A DNA stretch of 14,408 bases, taken from assembly GCA_023667385.1 (NCBI GenBank), contig JAMPAE010000020.1, positions 1 to 14,408 of the forward strand, written 5' to 3'. Position 1 is the stretch's first letter. Every line of letters begins with the position of its first letter. Positions 1 to 7,450 of this stretch are shown in pieces. Source of the stretch: Ruminococcus sp. (GTDB taxonomy: Bacteria > Bacillota > Clostridia > Oscillospirales > Acutalibacteraceae). The position numbers and the translations under genes are program-made. Under the pieces are notes generated by a model. The model worked only from the letters and a program-made list of their open reading frames with translations. It made no database searches and was not told where the DNA came from.

Positions 1-2379
1 ATCAATGCTCAGCAAAGCGCCGCATGGGACGGCACGCTTGAATTTCTTTGTGATGACCTTGCCCCTGCACTTCGCATGGGTTACACCTGCGTTGTTATGG
101 CAGGCACGGAAAAAAACGCCAAGGAGCTTGCTTATGACCTTGAAACGCAGGAAATTCCGGCTCACTTTTTCCCGGTGGTACCGGCAGAGTTTCCGCAAAA
201 ATCGGTCAGTGTTGTTTCAGGTGCACTCAGCGCAGGGCTTGAATATAATGCATTGAAATTCCGGCTGTTTTCATATCGACGTGGCGGTGCGACAGTGAAA
301 AAGAAATCAACCGCAAAGCGTTTCAAGCAAGGCAAGGTACTCATGAGCCTTGAGGACATCACCCGTGGCGATTATGTTGTTCATGCGGTATACGGCATCG
401 GTATTTTTGACGGAATCAAAACAATGACCGTTGACGGTAAGGTCAAAGATTTCATCAAAATCAACTTCCGTGGCTCGGATGTTTTATATCTGCCGGTTAC
501 ACAGCTCGATTTACTTTCAAAATACATAACTCCACGTGACAATGAAAAAGCCGTTAAGCTCAACAAGCTCGGCGGTGACGAGTGGAAAAAAACAAAGGCA
601 CGTGTTAAATCTGCCGTTAAAGACATGGCGGTTCAGCTCACAGAGCTTTACGCAAAGCGAATCAGTATGCAGGGCTTTGCATTTTCTCCCGATATTGATA
701 TGCAAAACGATTTTGAGCGCAGGTTTGAGTTTGAGGAAACTGATGACCAGCTTGATTCAATCAGAGAAATCAAGCAGGACATGGAAAAATCCTATCCGAT
801 GGACAGATTGCTTTGCGGCGACGTTGGCTTTGGCAAAACCGAGGTTGCACTGCGTGCGGCGTTTAAATGCGTTGCTGACGGAAAACAATGTGCAATTCTT
901 GTTCCAACAACCATCCTTGCTTTTCAGCATTATCAAACAATCAAAAAGCGTTTCAGCGGTTTCCCGGTTGAAATTGAAATGCTTTCACGTTTCAGGACTG
1001 TTTCAGAGCGCACAAAAATCAAAAAGGCGCTCAAACGTGGCAGTATAGACATCGTTGTGGGTACTCACAGCATCATTGCTTCTTCGGTTGAGTTCAAGGA
1101 TTTGGGATTGCTCATTGTTGATGAAGAACAGCGCTTTGGTGTTTCGCAAAAGGAAAAGCTCAAGGAACGTTTCCCGTTGGTTGATGTTCTCACCCTTTCA
1201 GCAACGCCGATTCCACGCACGCTCAACATGGCAATGAGCGGAATCCGTGATATGTCTGTGCTTGAAATTCCGCCGCAGGACAGACATCCTGTTCAAACTT
1301 ATGTCATTGCTCATGACATGGAAATCCTTGCCGAAGCGATGAGCCGTGAAATCAGGCGTGGCGGTCAGGTTTATTACCTGCACAACCGTGTTGACACAAT
1401 TGAACAAACAGCGGGAAAGATTCGTGAGTTTTTGCCCGATGCAAGAATCGGAATCGGGCACGGAAAAATGAGCGAGGAACAGCTCAGTGAGGTTTGGCGG
1501 CAGCTTTTGGAAGGCGAAATTGACATCCTTGTTTGCACAACCATCATTGAAACCGGTGTTGACATACCGAACGCAAACACACTGATTATTGAAGATGCCG
1601 ATAAGCTCGGCTTGGCGCAGCTTCATCAAATCAGGGGCAGAGTCGGCAGAAGCTCAAGACGTGCCTTTGCATATTTTACCTATGATGACAGAAAGCAGCT
1701 TTCCGAGGTTGCGCAAAGAAGGCTTGGCGCAATTCGTGAGTTTACGCAGTTTGGTTCAGGTTTTCAAATTGCAATGCGAGATTTGGAGATACGTGGTGCA
1801 GGCAACATCCTTGGCGCTCGGCAGCACGGTCACATGGAGGCTGTCGGCTATGATATGTATTTACAGCTTCTTTCGCAGGCGGTTGAAAACGAAAAATCCG
1901 CTGTGCCCGAAAAGCTGCAAACCGAAGAAAACGAATGCTTGATTGACCTTGCCATTGATGCGCACATCCCCGAAGATTACATTGACAGTGTTAAAAACAG
2001 AATCGGTATGTATAAGCGAATTGCATCAATCCGCAGCGAAGAGGATTCAATGGACGTTATGGATGAGCTTATTGACCGATTCGGTGAGCCGCCCGAATGT
2101 GTGAAAGGGCTCATTGATGTTGCGCTTATCAGAAACCGTGCGTCAGCAGTCGGAGTTTATGAAATTGCTCAACGAAACGGCATGGTGCTTCTTTATACGA
2201 ATGACATTAAGCCTGCCCACATTGCAATGCTCAGCAAATTTTTCAGGGGCAGAGTAATGATCAGTGCGGCAAAATCAAAGCAATATATTTCGGTAAAACT
2301 TCTCAAACAAACAGCAACGCATACATTAGATGAGGTACTCAAAGTGTTGGAGATGACAGAAAGGAAGAACGAAGCATGA
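1..2379 (+). CDS. mfd: Transcription-repair coupling factor Mfd (5'-truncated)
   Basis: ATP-dependent DNA translocase that removes RNA polymerase stalled at lesions and recruits UvrA. The frame is open from base 1, so the start lies outside the window; 792 residues remain of a protein normally near 1,100-1,200. Numbering from base 1: the end of the UvrB-like N-terminal region (1-~110), the CarD-like RNA-polymerase interaction domain (~115-176, beginning MSLEDITRGDYVVH), Walker A GDVGFGKT (273-280), a DEEQ Walker B box (374-377), a helicase motif VI region QIRGRVGRSSRR (from 543), then the C-terminal TRCF domain (~640 onward). No frameshift or lost motif was seen. The stop codon overlaps the start of the next gene as ATGA, so the two are probably cotranscribed. 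Identification is very secure; the methionine at base 76 is internal, not the true start. Confidence 0.97.
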   Translation: MNAQQSAAWDGTLEFLCDDLAPALRMGYTCVVMAGTEKNAKELAYDLETQEIPAHFFPVVPAEFPQKSVSVVSGALSAGLEYNALKFRLFSYRRGGATVKKKSTAKRFKQGKVLMSLEDITRGDYVVHAVYGIGIFDGIKTMTVDGKVKDFIKINFRGSDVLYLPVTQLDLLSKYITPRDNEKAVKLNKLGGDEWKKTKARVKSAVKDMAVQLTELYAKRISMQGFAFSPDIDMQNDFERRFEFEETDDQLDSIREIKQDMEKSYPMDRLLCGDVGFGKTEVALRAAFKCVADGKQCAILVPTTILAFQHYQTIKKRFSGFPVEIEMLSRFRTVSERTKIKKALKRGSIDIVVGTHSIIASSVEFKDLGLLIVDEEQRFGVSQKEKLKERFPLVDVLTLSATPIPRTLNMAMSGIRDMSVLEIPPQDRHPVQTYVIAHDMEILAEAMSREIRRGGQVYYLHNRVDTIEQTAGKIREFLPDARIGIGHGKMSEEQLSEVWRQLLEGEIDILVCTTIIETGVDIPNANTLIIEDADKLGLAQLHQIRGRVGRSSRRAFAYFTYDDRKQLSEVAQRRLGAIREFTQFGSGFQIAMRDLEIRGAGNILGARQHGHMEAVGYDMYLQLLSQAVENEKSAVPEKLQTEENECLIDLAIDAHIPEDYIDSVKNRIGMYKRIASIRSEEDSMDVMDELIDRFGEPPECVKGLIDVALIRNRASAVGVYEIAQRNGMVLLYTNDIKPAHIAMLSKFFRGRVMISAAKSKQYISVKLLKQTATHTLDEVLKVLEMTERKNEA

Positions 2380-3131
2380 TTTTTTATTTTTCGGCAACAG
2401 GCAATTCAAAATACTTTGCCAAGGCGGTTTGCGCTGCGAGCGGCGAAAAGCCCGTTTCAATCACAAAGGCAGTGCAAAACGGAGAATATGATTACACTGT
2501 TCAAAGCGGAGAAACGCTCGGCTTCATCATGCCTGTTTATTTTTCGGGTATCCCGTCGGCGGTGCTTGAATTTCTTGATGGCTTGCACATTAACGCATCC
2601 GGTGCAGGCTATGTATTTACAGGCTTAACCTGCGGAGGAACAACTGCTGCCGCAGGAAAAATGCTGAAAACTGCGCTTAGCAAAAAAGGCATCATCGTTG
2701 ACGCTGAATTTGCAGTGAAAATGGTTGACAATTACATTCCGATGTTTGCCATTGACGGAAAAGAAGAAGCCACGGCAAGGCTCGAAACTGCAAACCGTGA
2801 AATTGACGAGCTGGCAAGGAAAATCACCGCAAAGCAAAAAGGTGATTTTAACAGCATCAAAGGCACTCAGTTCATGACGAAAATCATGTATCCGTTATAT
2901 AAGCCGATGAGCAAAACAAAGAAGTTTCATGTGACGGAAAAGTGCATCGGCTGCGGAAAATGTGCGAATGGCTGTGTTTGCTCTGCAATTGAAATGCAAA
3001 ACGGCAGGCCTGTTTGGGTGAAAGCAAACTGCACAAGCTGCATGAGGTGCATCCATTCCTGCCCAGCAAAAGCGATTGAATGGGGCAGAGGCACTGCAAA
3101 GCGCAACAGATATATTAATCCGTATGTTTGA
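2376..3131 (+). CDS. EFR1-family ferredoxin (flavodoxin-like domain fused to two 4Fe-4S clusters)
   Basis: Probable cytoplasmic electron carrier of 251 residues. The N-terminus (MIFYFSATGNSKYFAKAV) is the flavodoxin-type FMN phosphate-binding loop, and the flavodoxin-like domain fills roughly residues 1-165. The C-terminus has two 4Fe-4S motifs: C190, C193, C196, C200 (CIGCGKCANGC, with an extra C202 and no proline after the fourth Cys) and C219, C222, C225, C229 (CTSCMRCIHSCP). This matches the EFR1 family known from Clostridia; the physiological partner is unknown. Translation starts at the ATG overlapping the mfd stop by four bases, with an AAGGAAG ribosome site at 2361-2367. The overlap implies translational coupling to mfd, although no direct link between ferredoxin and DNA repair is established. 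The coaX promoter begins inside its stop codon. Confidence 0.9.
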   Translation: MIFYFSATGNSKYFAKAVCAASGEKPVSITKAVQNGEYDYTVQSGETLGFIMPVYFSGIPSAVLEFLDGLHINASGAGYVFTGLTCGGTTAAAGKMLKTALSKKGIIVDAEFAVKMVDNYIPMFAIDGKEEATARLETANREIDELARKITAKQKGDFNSIKGTQFMTKIMYPLYKPMSKTKKFHVTEKCIGCGKCANGCVCSAIEMQNGRPVWVKANCTSCMRCIHSCPAKAIEWGRGTAKRNRYINPYV

Positions 3132-3156
3132 CATGAAAACATAGAGTTGCTATACT
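3128..3156 (+). promoter_or_regulatory. Sigma-A promoter of coaX
   Basis: TTGACA at 3128-3133, a 17-base spacer, then TATACT at 3151-3156 preceded by TGC (extended -10). This is close to a perfect housekeeping promoter. The -35 overlaps the TGA stop of the ferredoxin gene (3129-3131). The predicted start is near 3163, giving a leader of about 23 bases that contains the AGGAGG site at 3171-3176. Confidence 0.8.
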
Positions 3157-3185
3157 GATTGAATTAACAAAGGAGGAACAGTGTT

Positions 3186-3962
3186 ATGATTCTTGCAGTT
3201 GACATTGGTAACACAAGCGTTTCGCTTGGTGTTTTTGACGGTGAACGGCTTGTTTTTAAAAGCAAGCTCAGCGCCGACAGACTTAAAACATCTGATGAAT
3301 ACGCAATCCTTTTAAGCGATGTTTTTGAAAAAAATAAGGTTGATTCTTCGGCTTTTGACGGAGCAATTCTGCTTTCGGTTGTTCCAAGCCTCACTCACAC
3401 AGTTTCATCTGCGCTGAAAGCTTTCGGCGTCACACCGATGATTGTTGGCGCAGGAATCAAAACAGGGCTGAACATCAGAACGGAAATACCAAGCTCAGTT
3501 GGTGCAGACATTGTGGCGGCAACCGTTGCTTCAATGCAAGTTGAAAAAGCGCCGATGATTGTGCTTGATTTCGGCACGGCAACAACGCTGACTGCAATCA
3601 ACGCAAAAGGCGAACTTTGCGGCTGCATCATTGCCCCGGGTGTGAAAACTGCATTTGACGCAATGACAAAATCGTGCTCATTGCTGACCGACGTTCCGCT
3701 TCTTACGCCGAAAACGCTGCTTGGAAAAAACACGGCAGACAGCATGAATTCCGGCGTTGTTTGGGGGAATGCACTGATGATTGACGGCTTCATCAAAAAA
3801 ATCCGCAGTGAATATGAAATTGATGAATCCGCAGCAGTGATTGCAACAGGAGGACTTGCTCAACTGATTGTTCCGCTTTGCGAAACCAAAATCAGGTGTG
3901 AGCCGAATTTAACCCTTAACGGACTTTACCATCTTTACAAGATAAACCAAAAGAAAAAATAG
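3186..3962 (+). CDS. coaX: Type III pantothenate kinase
   Basis: Phosphorylates pantothenate with ATP, the first committed step of coenzyme A synthesis. The 258-residue length is typical. Visible motifs are the N-terminal phosphate loop DIGNT (6-10), GAD with the expected catalytic Asp at D108, LDFGTATT (127-134), the IAPGVK segment, VVWGNALMIDGFI and the C-terminal ATGG adenosine-motif region. GAD is followed by Ile-Val rather than the Arg common in Bacillus-type members; I believe this variant occurs in other Clostridia but could not check. The start is fixed by AGGAGG at 3171-3176, nine bases ahead of ATG. It has its own strong promoter. No terminator is visible in the 157 bases before the S-component gene, so readthrough into it is possible. 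Confidence 0.95.
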   Translation: MILAVDIGNTSVSLGVFDGERLVFKSKLSADRLKTSDEYAILLSDVFEKNKVDSSAFDGAILLSVVPSLTHTVSSALKAFGVTPMIVGAGIKTGLNIRTEIPSSVGADIVAATVASMQVEKAPMIVLDFGTATTLTAINAKGELCGCIIAPGVKTAFDAMTKSCSLLTDVPLLTPKTLLGKNTADSMNSGVVWGNALMIDGFIKKIRSEYEIDESAAVIATGGLAQLIVPLCETKIRCEPNLTLNGLYHLYKINQKKK

Positions 3963-4035
3963 TTTCAGTGTAATTCGTGAATATTGTGAACATAAGCTTT
4001 GCAAATTTGATTTGTATTTTATAAACGGATATTGA

Positions 4036-4105
4036 AAAGCGGTTCACAGCATTTGCGTTTTATAAATAAAAAGGCGTCACACGCTATGCCAAAGCGGTGA
4101 CAGCA
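4036..4105 (+). repeat. Two near-identical 15-16-base direct repeats in the leader of the S-component gene
   Basis: AAAGCGGTTCACAGCA at 4036-4051 and AAAGCGGTGACAGCA at 4091-4105 differ by one deleted base and one substitution and are 55 bases apart. The second copy supplies the 3' arm of the hairpin at 4076-4101 and runs into the ribosome binding site. They could be operator half-sites or a chance local duplication. Confidence 0.5.
4076..4101 (+). promoter_or_regulatory. Leader hairpin just upstream of the S-component ribosome binding site
   Basis: GTCAC (4076-4080), a bulged A, and CGC (4082-4084) pair with GCG (4094-4096) and GTGAC (4097-4101) around a nine-base loop. A competing small hairpin (GCGT/ACGC around CAC, 4074-4084) is also possible. 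The stem ends four bases before the AAAGGAG site at 4105-4111, so it could affect translation. There is no U tract, so it is not an intrinsic terminator. I could not match it to a known riboswitch class. No convincing promoter is visible between coaX and this gene. Confidence 0.45.
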
Positions 4106-4119
4106 AAGGAGTTTTTATT

Positions 4120-4743
4120 ATGGCAAAAAACAATCAAAGCACGCAAAAGAAAACTTTGTGGCTTGCAGAAACAGCAATGTTTGCCGCAATCATAATCATC
4201 ATGGCGTTTACGCCCCTCGGCTATTTGCGCACACCGGGGCTTGAAATCACGTTCATCATGATTCCGGTTGTTGTTGGTGCAATTGTTGCAGGCCCTGCCG
4301 CAGGCGCAATTCTCGGCGGTGTTTTCGGCTTGACAAGCTTCGTTCAATGCTTTGGCTCAAGTGCATTCGGTGCAACCTTGCTTTCGATTAACCCGGTTTT
4401 TGCTTTCATTGTCTGCATGATACGTATCCTTGCAGGCTGGCTCATCGGCTTAATCTATAAGGCAATTGCAAAATCCAACAAAATGAAATATGCCGGTGCA
4501 ACGGTAGCTTCTCTTGTTGGTCCTCTGCTCAACACGGTTTTCTTCATGGGTGCATTGGTTTTGCTTTTCGGCAGAACTGAGTTCATTCAAAACCTGATGA
4601 CACAGCTTGGTGCAACCAACGTTTTCAGCTTTGTTGCCCTTTTCGTTGGCGTTCAAGGTCTCATTGAAGCAGGTGTATGCTTCGTTGTCGGCGGTGCAGT
4701 TTCAAGTGCTTTGCTCAAAGCAATCAGCAAAAGAAGCAGATGA
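4120..4743 (+). CDS. ECF transporter S component, possibly for pantothenate
   Basis: Substrate-binding membrane subunit of an energy-coupling-factor vitamin transporter, which needs a shared EcfA/EcfA'/EcfT module encoded elsewhere. The 207-residue protein has a short positive N-terminus and about six hydrophobic segments (roughly 13-31, 41-58, 60-80, 86-113, 122-150, 165-197). The first contains AMFAA (19-23), fitting the AxxxA motif by which S components contact EcfT. It ends in a basic tail (SKRSR). The substrate is not readable from the sequence; pantothenate (PanT-like) is inferred from the adjacent pantothenate kinase gene. Another vitamin is possible. The start is supported by AAAGGAG at 4105-4111, eight bases before ATG. 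Family assignment is firm, substrate is tentative. Confidence 0.85.
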   Translation: MAKNNQSTQKKTLWLAETAMFAAIIIIMAFTPLGYLRTPGLEITFIMIPVVVGAIVAGPAAGAILGGVFGLTSFVQCFGSSAFGATLLSINPVFAFIVCMIRILAGWLIGLIYKAIAKSNKMKYAGATVASLVGPLLNTVFFMGALVLLFGRTEFIQNLMTQLGATNVFSFVALFVGVQGLIEAGVCFVVGGAVSSALLKAISKRSR

Positions 4744-4751
4744 TTTTTTCG

Positions 4752-4795
4752 TATGCGGGTAAGACTGCAATGATTTTTTGAGCTGTCTCCGCATA
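4752..4795 (+). other. Imperfect hairpin after the S-component gene, possible weak terminator
   Basis: TATGCGG (4752-4758) pairs with CCGCATA (4789-4795), and inside it AGAC (4762-4765) with GTCT (4785-4788), leaving a three-base bulge and a 19-base loop. It begins nine bases after the stop codon, but A-rich rather than T-rich sequence follows on the plus strand, so it is not a classical intrinsic terminator. It may stabilise the mRNA 3' end. Confidence 0.35.
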
Positions 4796-4823
4796 TTAAA
4801 AAAGCAGCAAAAAATATAATGAA

Positions 4824-4857
4824 AACAAGTCCGGAGCATTTAAGCTTCGGACTTGTT
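4824..4857 (-). terminator. Intrinsic terminator of the 42-codon gene
   Basis: A 14-base-pair stem (AACAAGTCCGGAGC at 4824-4837 with 4844-4857, one G-U pair) closes a six-base loop. Reading the minus strand, the stem begins six bases after the stop codon of the small gene and is followed by a T-rich run (TTTTCATTATATTTTTT). On the plus strand no T tract follows, so minus is the likely direction. Confidence 0.75.
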
Positions 4858-4863
4858 GCATCA

Positions 4864-4992
4864 TCAAAATTCAAATTCAAATGGAGATTCAGGCAGCGTT
4901 ACTATGATTTCAAATTCAATCTCGCTGAACCATTTATATACTGACTTGAAAACTCTCATAAGTTTTTTCACAAAATTTTCGATTGCGTCCAT
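4864..4992 (-). CDS. Small hypothetical protein, 42 residues
   Basis: Unrecognised short protein beginning MDAIENFVKKLMRVFKSVYK and ending SPFEFEF. Residues 1-22 look like an amphipathic, positively charged helix; the rest is acidic and alternates hydrophobic and acidic residues (EIEFEIIV, then FEFEF), as in a short beta strand. There is no signal peptide. The frame can be extended upstream to 5070, but that would place the promoter inside the gene. The internal ATG at 4992 has an excellent AAGGGAGGG site at 4999-5007 with six-base spacing. Dedicated promoter, RBS and terminator together argue it is a real gene. Function is unknown; a membrane-active peptide is only one guess. Confidence 0.65.
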   Translation of the reverse strand: MDAIENFVKKLMRVFKSVYKWFSEIEFEIIVTLPESPFEFEF

Positions 4993-5041
4993 TGCAATCC
5001 CTCCCTTATAACATAATGTTCGTTGCTTTTTTAGCAAACAA

Positions 5042-5070
5042 ATTATATCATGCTTGAAAAGAAAATGCAA
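5042..5070 (-). promoter_or_regulatory. Promoter of the 42-codon gene
   Basis: On the minus strand: TTGCAT at 5070-5065, a 17-base spacer, then a perfect TATAAT at 5047-5042 preceded by TGA (extended -10). The predicted start is near 5035, leaving a leader of about 43 bases. The -35 begins 21 bases after the stop of the glycoside hydrolase gene. A short palindrome AACATAATGTT (5010-5020) lies in the leader. Confidence 0.7.
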
Positions 5071-5090
5071 TTATTTTCCAAAATATATTT

Positions 5091-7346
5091 TTACTTTTTC
5101 TTTTTCTTAACCTTGTTGAGCATGGCGTTGAAATTCAAAATGTCCTCTTTTGTGAACATTCCGCCCGCCATCATGACAATTCGCTTGATGGAGAAGCCTT
5201 TGCCCATGTCAATGAGCTGCTTGTTGATTTTCATTGCAGAAACGCTTGCACCCATTCCGCCTTCACCTTTGCCGCTTTTGAGTGCTTTGAGCGCAATCAA
5301 GCCAATTCTCAGTGCAGCAATTTTGCCGCCGAAGGTTGAAAGAATGTCGCCTATGGTGTCGTTCACCGAATAATATCCGGGCGGAGTTTCAATTTCAAAC
5401 CAGTTGATGACTGCGCCCTCCTCTTTGAGCACGTAATCTTCATTGATTGTTTCAACCTTGCGGATTTTGCTTTCATCGGTGAGGTCGCCTGCTTTTGCGG
5501 TCAGCGTGGTTTCTCCGCTGTTCGGCACATCGAAGCAGAAGAACGGATACCTGCCTTTTTTCTGCCTGCCGAGGCTCACGCCGTTTGCAAAAAGCTCAAT
5601 CTCGCTTTGATTGGAATAAACGGTAACCTTTGTGACGTCTTCAACACGGTCAACATAGCGCTTGCCGCAAAGATGAATCATCGGTTCAGCCGAAAGCCAT
5701 GCTTTATATGCATAGAAGGAATCCTTTTTATATTTGCGGTCAAACGTGACCAAGCCTTTGTGATTCATGCCGTTTTCACCGCCCTCGCTTCGTGCATCGG
5801 CGGCAAAATCAAACATATTCCAAACGTGAGTTGCCCAAAGATAAGGTCTGTCCATGATTTGCTTGATAAGCTCTTCGTGATAATATGCCTGGTATTCTTC
5901 GGTGTAATCGCCTTGTTCAGGGGTTGATGTGTGCCAGTTGAGGGCTTCGCAGCCATATTCGCTCAGTCCGATTGCCTTGTTCGGGAACTTCTTGCGGAAA
6001 TTGTCAAACCATGTGCCATACATATTCACCGTGCCGCCGTACCATCCGAAATAGTGGTTATATGACAAAATATCGGAAACCTGTGTGTACTCAGCATCGG
6101 GTGGGCACATTGTCAGCACTGCCATTGTTGTTGGTCTGGTTTTGTCAAGTTTGTGAGCAAGGTCGTTAAGCTTGCGGTGGTTGTCAACAAGGCTTTTGTC
6201 TGCGGCGCCGTTCATGGTGATTTCATTTGAAAGTCCCCATGTCACAATTGACGGGTGGTTATAGTTTTGGCAAATCAGCTCCGTCATCTGTGAATATGTG
6301 TTTTCCTCCGCAGTCGGCATATGCTTTGAAATATAAGGAATCTCAGCCCAGATAATCATGCCGTGCTCATCGCATAAATCATAGAACGTCTGTGAGTGCT
6401 GATAGTGCGCCAGGCGGATTGTGTTTGCACCCATTTCGCAAATTAAATCCATGTCCTCTTTGTGATGCTCGGCGGTAAGTGCGTTGCCGACGTTCGGTCT
6501 GTCCTGATGACGTGAAACACCCCTGAGCGGATATTCTTTGCCGTTGAGAATGAAGCCCTTGTTTGGGTCAATTTCAAAGCTGCGGCAGCCAAAACGAGCC
6601 GAAACTTCATCAACAGCATTTTCGCCGCAAATCAGCGTTGCTTTCATTGTGTATAAATATGGGTCAATCGTTCCGTTCCAAAGGTGAGCATTCTCAATTT
6701 TGAAGCTTGCATTCGGGGTGGATACGCTTGCTTTTTGCGCTGCAATGACTTTGCCGTCTGCGATTATCTCAAACAATACCTCGCAGCTTTCATCTGCCGT
6801 GACGTAAGCGCTGACCTGCACGTCGGCATCCTTGCCGTTCACTTTCGGCGTGACTGCAATGCCGGGTGCACCGTAATAATCCAAATCAAAATGGTTCCCA
6901 CCGACAGCAATCACATTCACGTCACGATAGATTCCGCCGTAAAACGTGAAGTCCGCAACCTGAGGATAGACAAGCTCATTAGGGCTGTTGTCGGCGGTAA
7001 CCACCAGCAGGTTTTCCTCTTTGATTTTTGGAATTCTGACTCGAAACGTTGAATAGCCGCCGTGATGCTCCGCAAGCTTTTCACCGTTCCAAAAAACCTC
7101 TGCCGATGAGTTAACTGCGTCAAATTGCAGATAGTGAACCTCTCCGTCACCAAGGTCAGCTTGTTTCAGTGCCTTTGCGTAATAGCATTTGCCTCTGTAA
7201 TAATCGTTGCCGCCGTCCTGACCGTCAGAACCGTTCCATGTGTGGGGCAAATTAACCGCTTCCCAATCGGTTGGAAGTGCCTGCGGAACAGCTTGGGCTT
7301 TTTTTGAAAAGCACCAGCCTTGATTAATGTTTGTAATCGTTCTCAT
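5091..7346 (-). CDS. Glycoside hydrolase family 2 enzyme (beta-galactosidase-like) with C-terminal helical extension
   Basis: Retaining exo-glycosidase of 751 residues, probably a beta-galactosidase; beta-glucuronidase or beta-mannosidase cannot be excluded. There is no signal peptide, so it acts in the cytoplasm on imported oligosaccharides. Order: sugar-binding jelly-roll (~1-155), Ig-like domain (~165-255), TIM barrel (~265-555). The acid/base is E375 in GLSNEI and the nucleophile is E463 in GLSEYG; the HVWNMFDF motif is at 507-514. After a second beta-sandwich (~560-640) comes a tail (~642-751) with an amphipathic stretch, a Gly/Lys/Met-rich linker and a terminal KKKKK. It starts at ATG with AAGGAG at 7360-7355, eight bases away. 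No sugar transporter or regulator is adjacent. No terminator is seen between it and the small gene downstream. Confidence 0.9.
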   Translation of the reverse strand: MRTITNINQGWCFSKKAQAVPQALPTDWEAVNLPHTWNGSDGQDGGNDYYRGKCYYAKALKQADLGDGEVHYLQFDAVNSSAEVFWNGEKLAEHHGGYSTFRVRIPKIKEENLLVVTADNSPNELVYPQVADFTFYGGIYRDVNVIAVGGNHFDLDYYGAPGIAVTPKVNGKDADVQVSAYVTADESCEVLFEIIADGKVIAAQKASVSTPNASFKIENAHLWNGTIDPYLYTMKATLICGENAVDEVSARFGCRSFEIDPNKGFILNGKEYPLRGVSRHQDRPNVGNALTAEHHKEDMDLICEMGANTIRLAHYQHSQTFYDLCDEHGMIIWAEIPYISKHMPTAEENTYSQMTELICQNYNHPSIVTWGLSNEITMNGAADKSLVDNHRKLNDLAHKLDKTRPTTMAVLTMCPPDAEYTQVSDILSYNHYFGWYGGTVNMYGTWFDNFRKKFPNKAIGLSEYGCEALNWHTSTPEQGDYTEEYQAYYHEELIKQIMDRPYLWATHVWNMFDFAADARSEGGENGMNHKGLVTFDRKYKKDSFYAYKAWLSAEPMIHLCGKRYVDRVEDVTKVTVYSNQSEIELFANGVSLGRQKKGRYPFFCFDVPNSGETTLTAKAGDLTDESKIRKVETINEDYVLKEEGAVINWFEIETPPGYYSVNDTIGDILSTFGGKIAALRIGLIALKALKSGKGEGGMGASVSAMKINKQLIDMGKGFSIKRIVMMAGGMFTKEDILNFNAMLNKVKKKKK

Positions 7347-7419
7347 AATGTTTTCTCCTTTAATGCAACTGCATTTACTTTACAGCTTTATTTTACATAA
7401 TATAGGGGCAAAAAGCAAG

Positions 7420-7450
7420 ATTATACCATAATAAAAACGAAGCCGTACAA
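7420..7450 (-). promoter_or_regulatory. Promoter of the glycoside hydrolase gene
   Basis: On the minus strand TATAAT at 7425-7420 is preceded by TGG (extended -10). The nearest -35 is TTGTAC at 7450-7445 with a long 19-base spacer, which the extended -10 may compensate. The -35 lies within the stem-loop of the upstream gene's terminator, and the -10 directly follows its T tract. Confidence 0.6.

Noticed and set aside
5..256. 83-codon plus-strand frame at the window start
   Set aside because: It is in the wrong frame within mfd, whose own frame is open from base 1.
2884..3142. Cysteine-rich reading frames on the minus strand across the ferredoxin gene
   Set aside because: They are complements of the Fe-S cysteine codons, without ribosome sites or promoters.
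4036..4119. Known riboswitch (THF, preQ1, TPP or FMN type) in front of the ECF S-component gene
   Set aside because: None of the conserved sequence blocks of those classes is visible; only a generic hairpin and a duplicated word are present.
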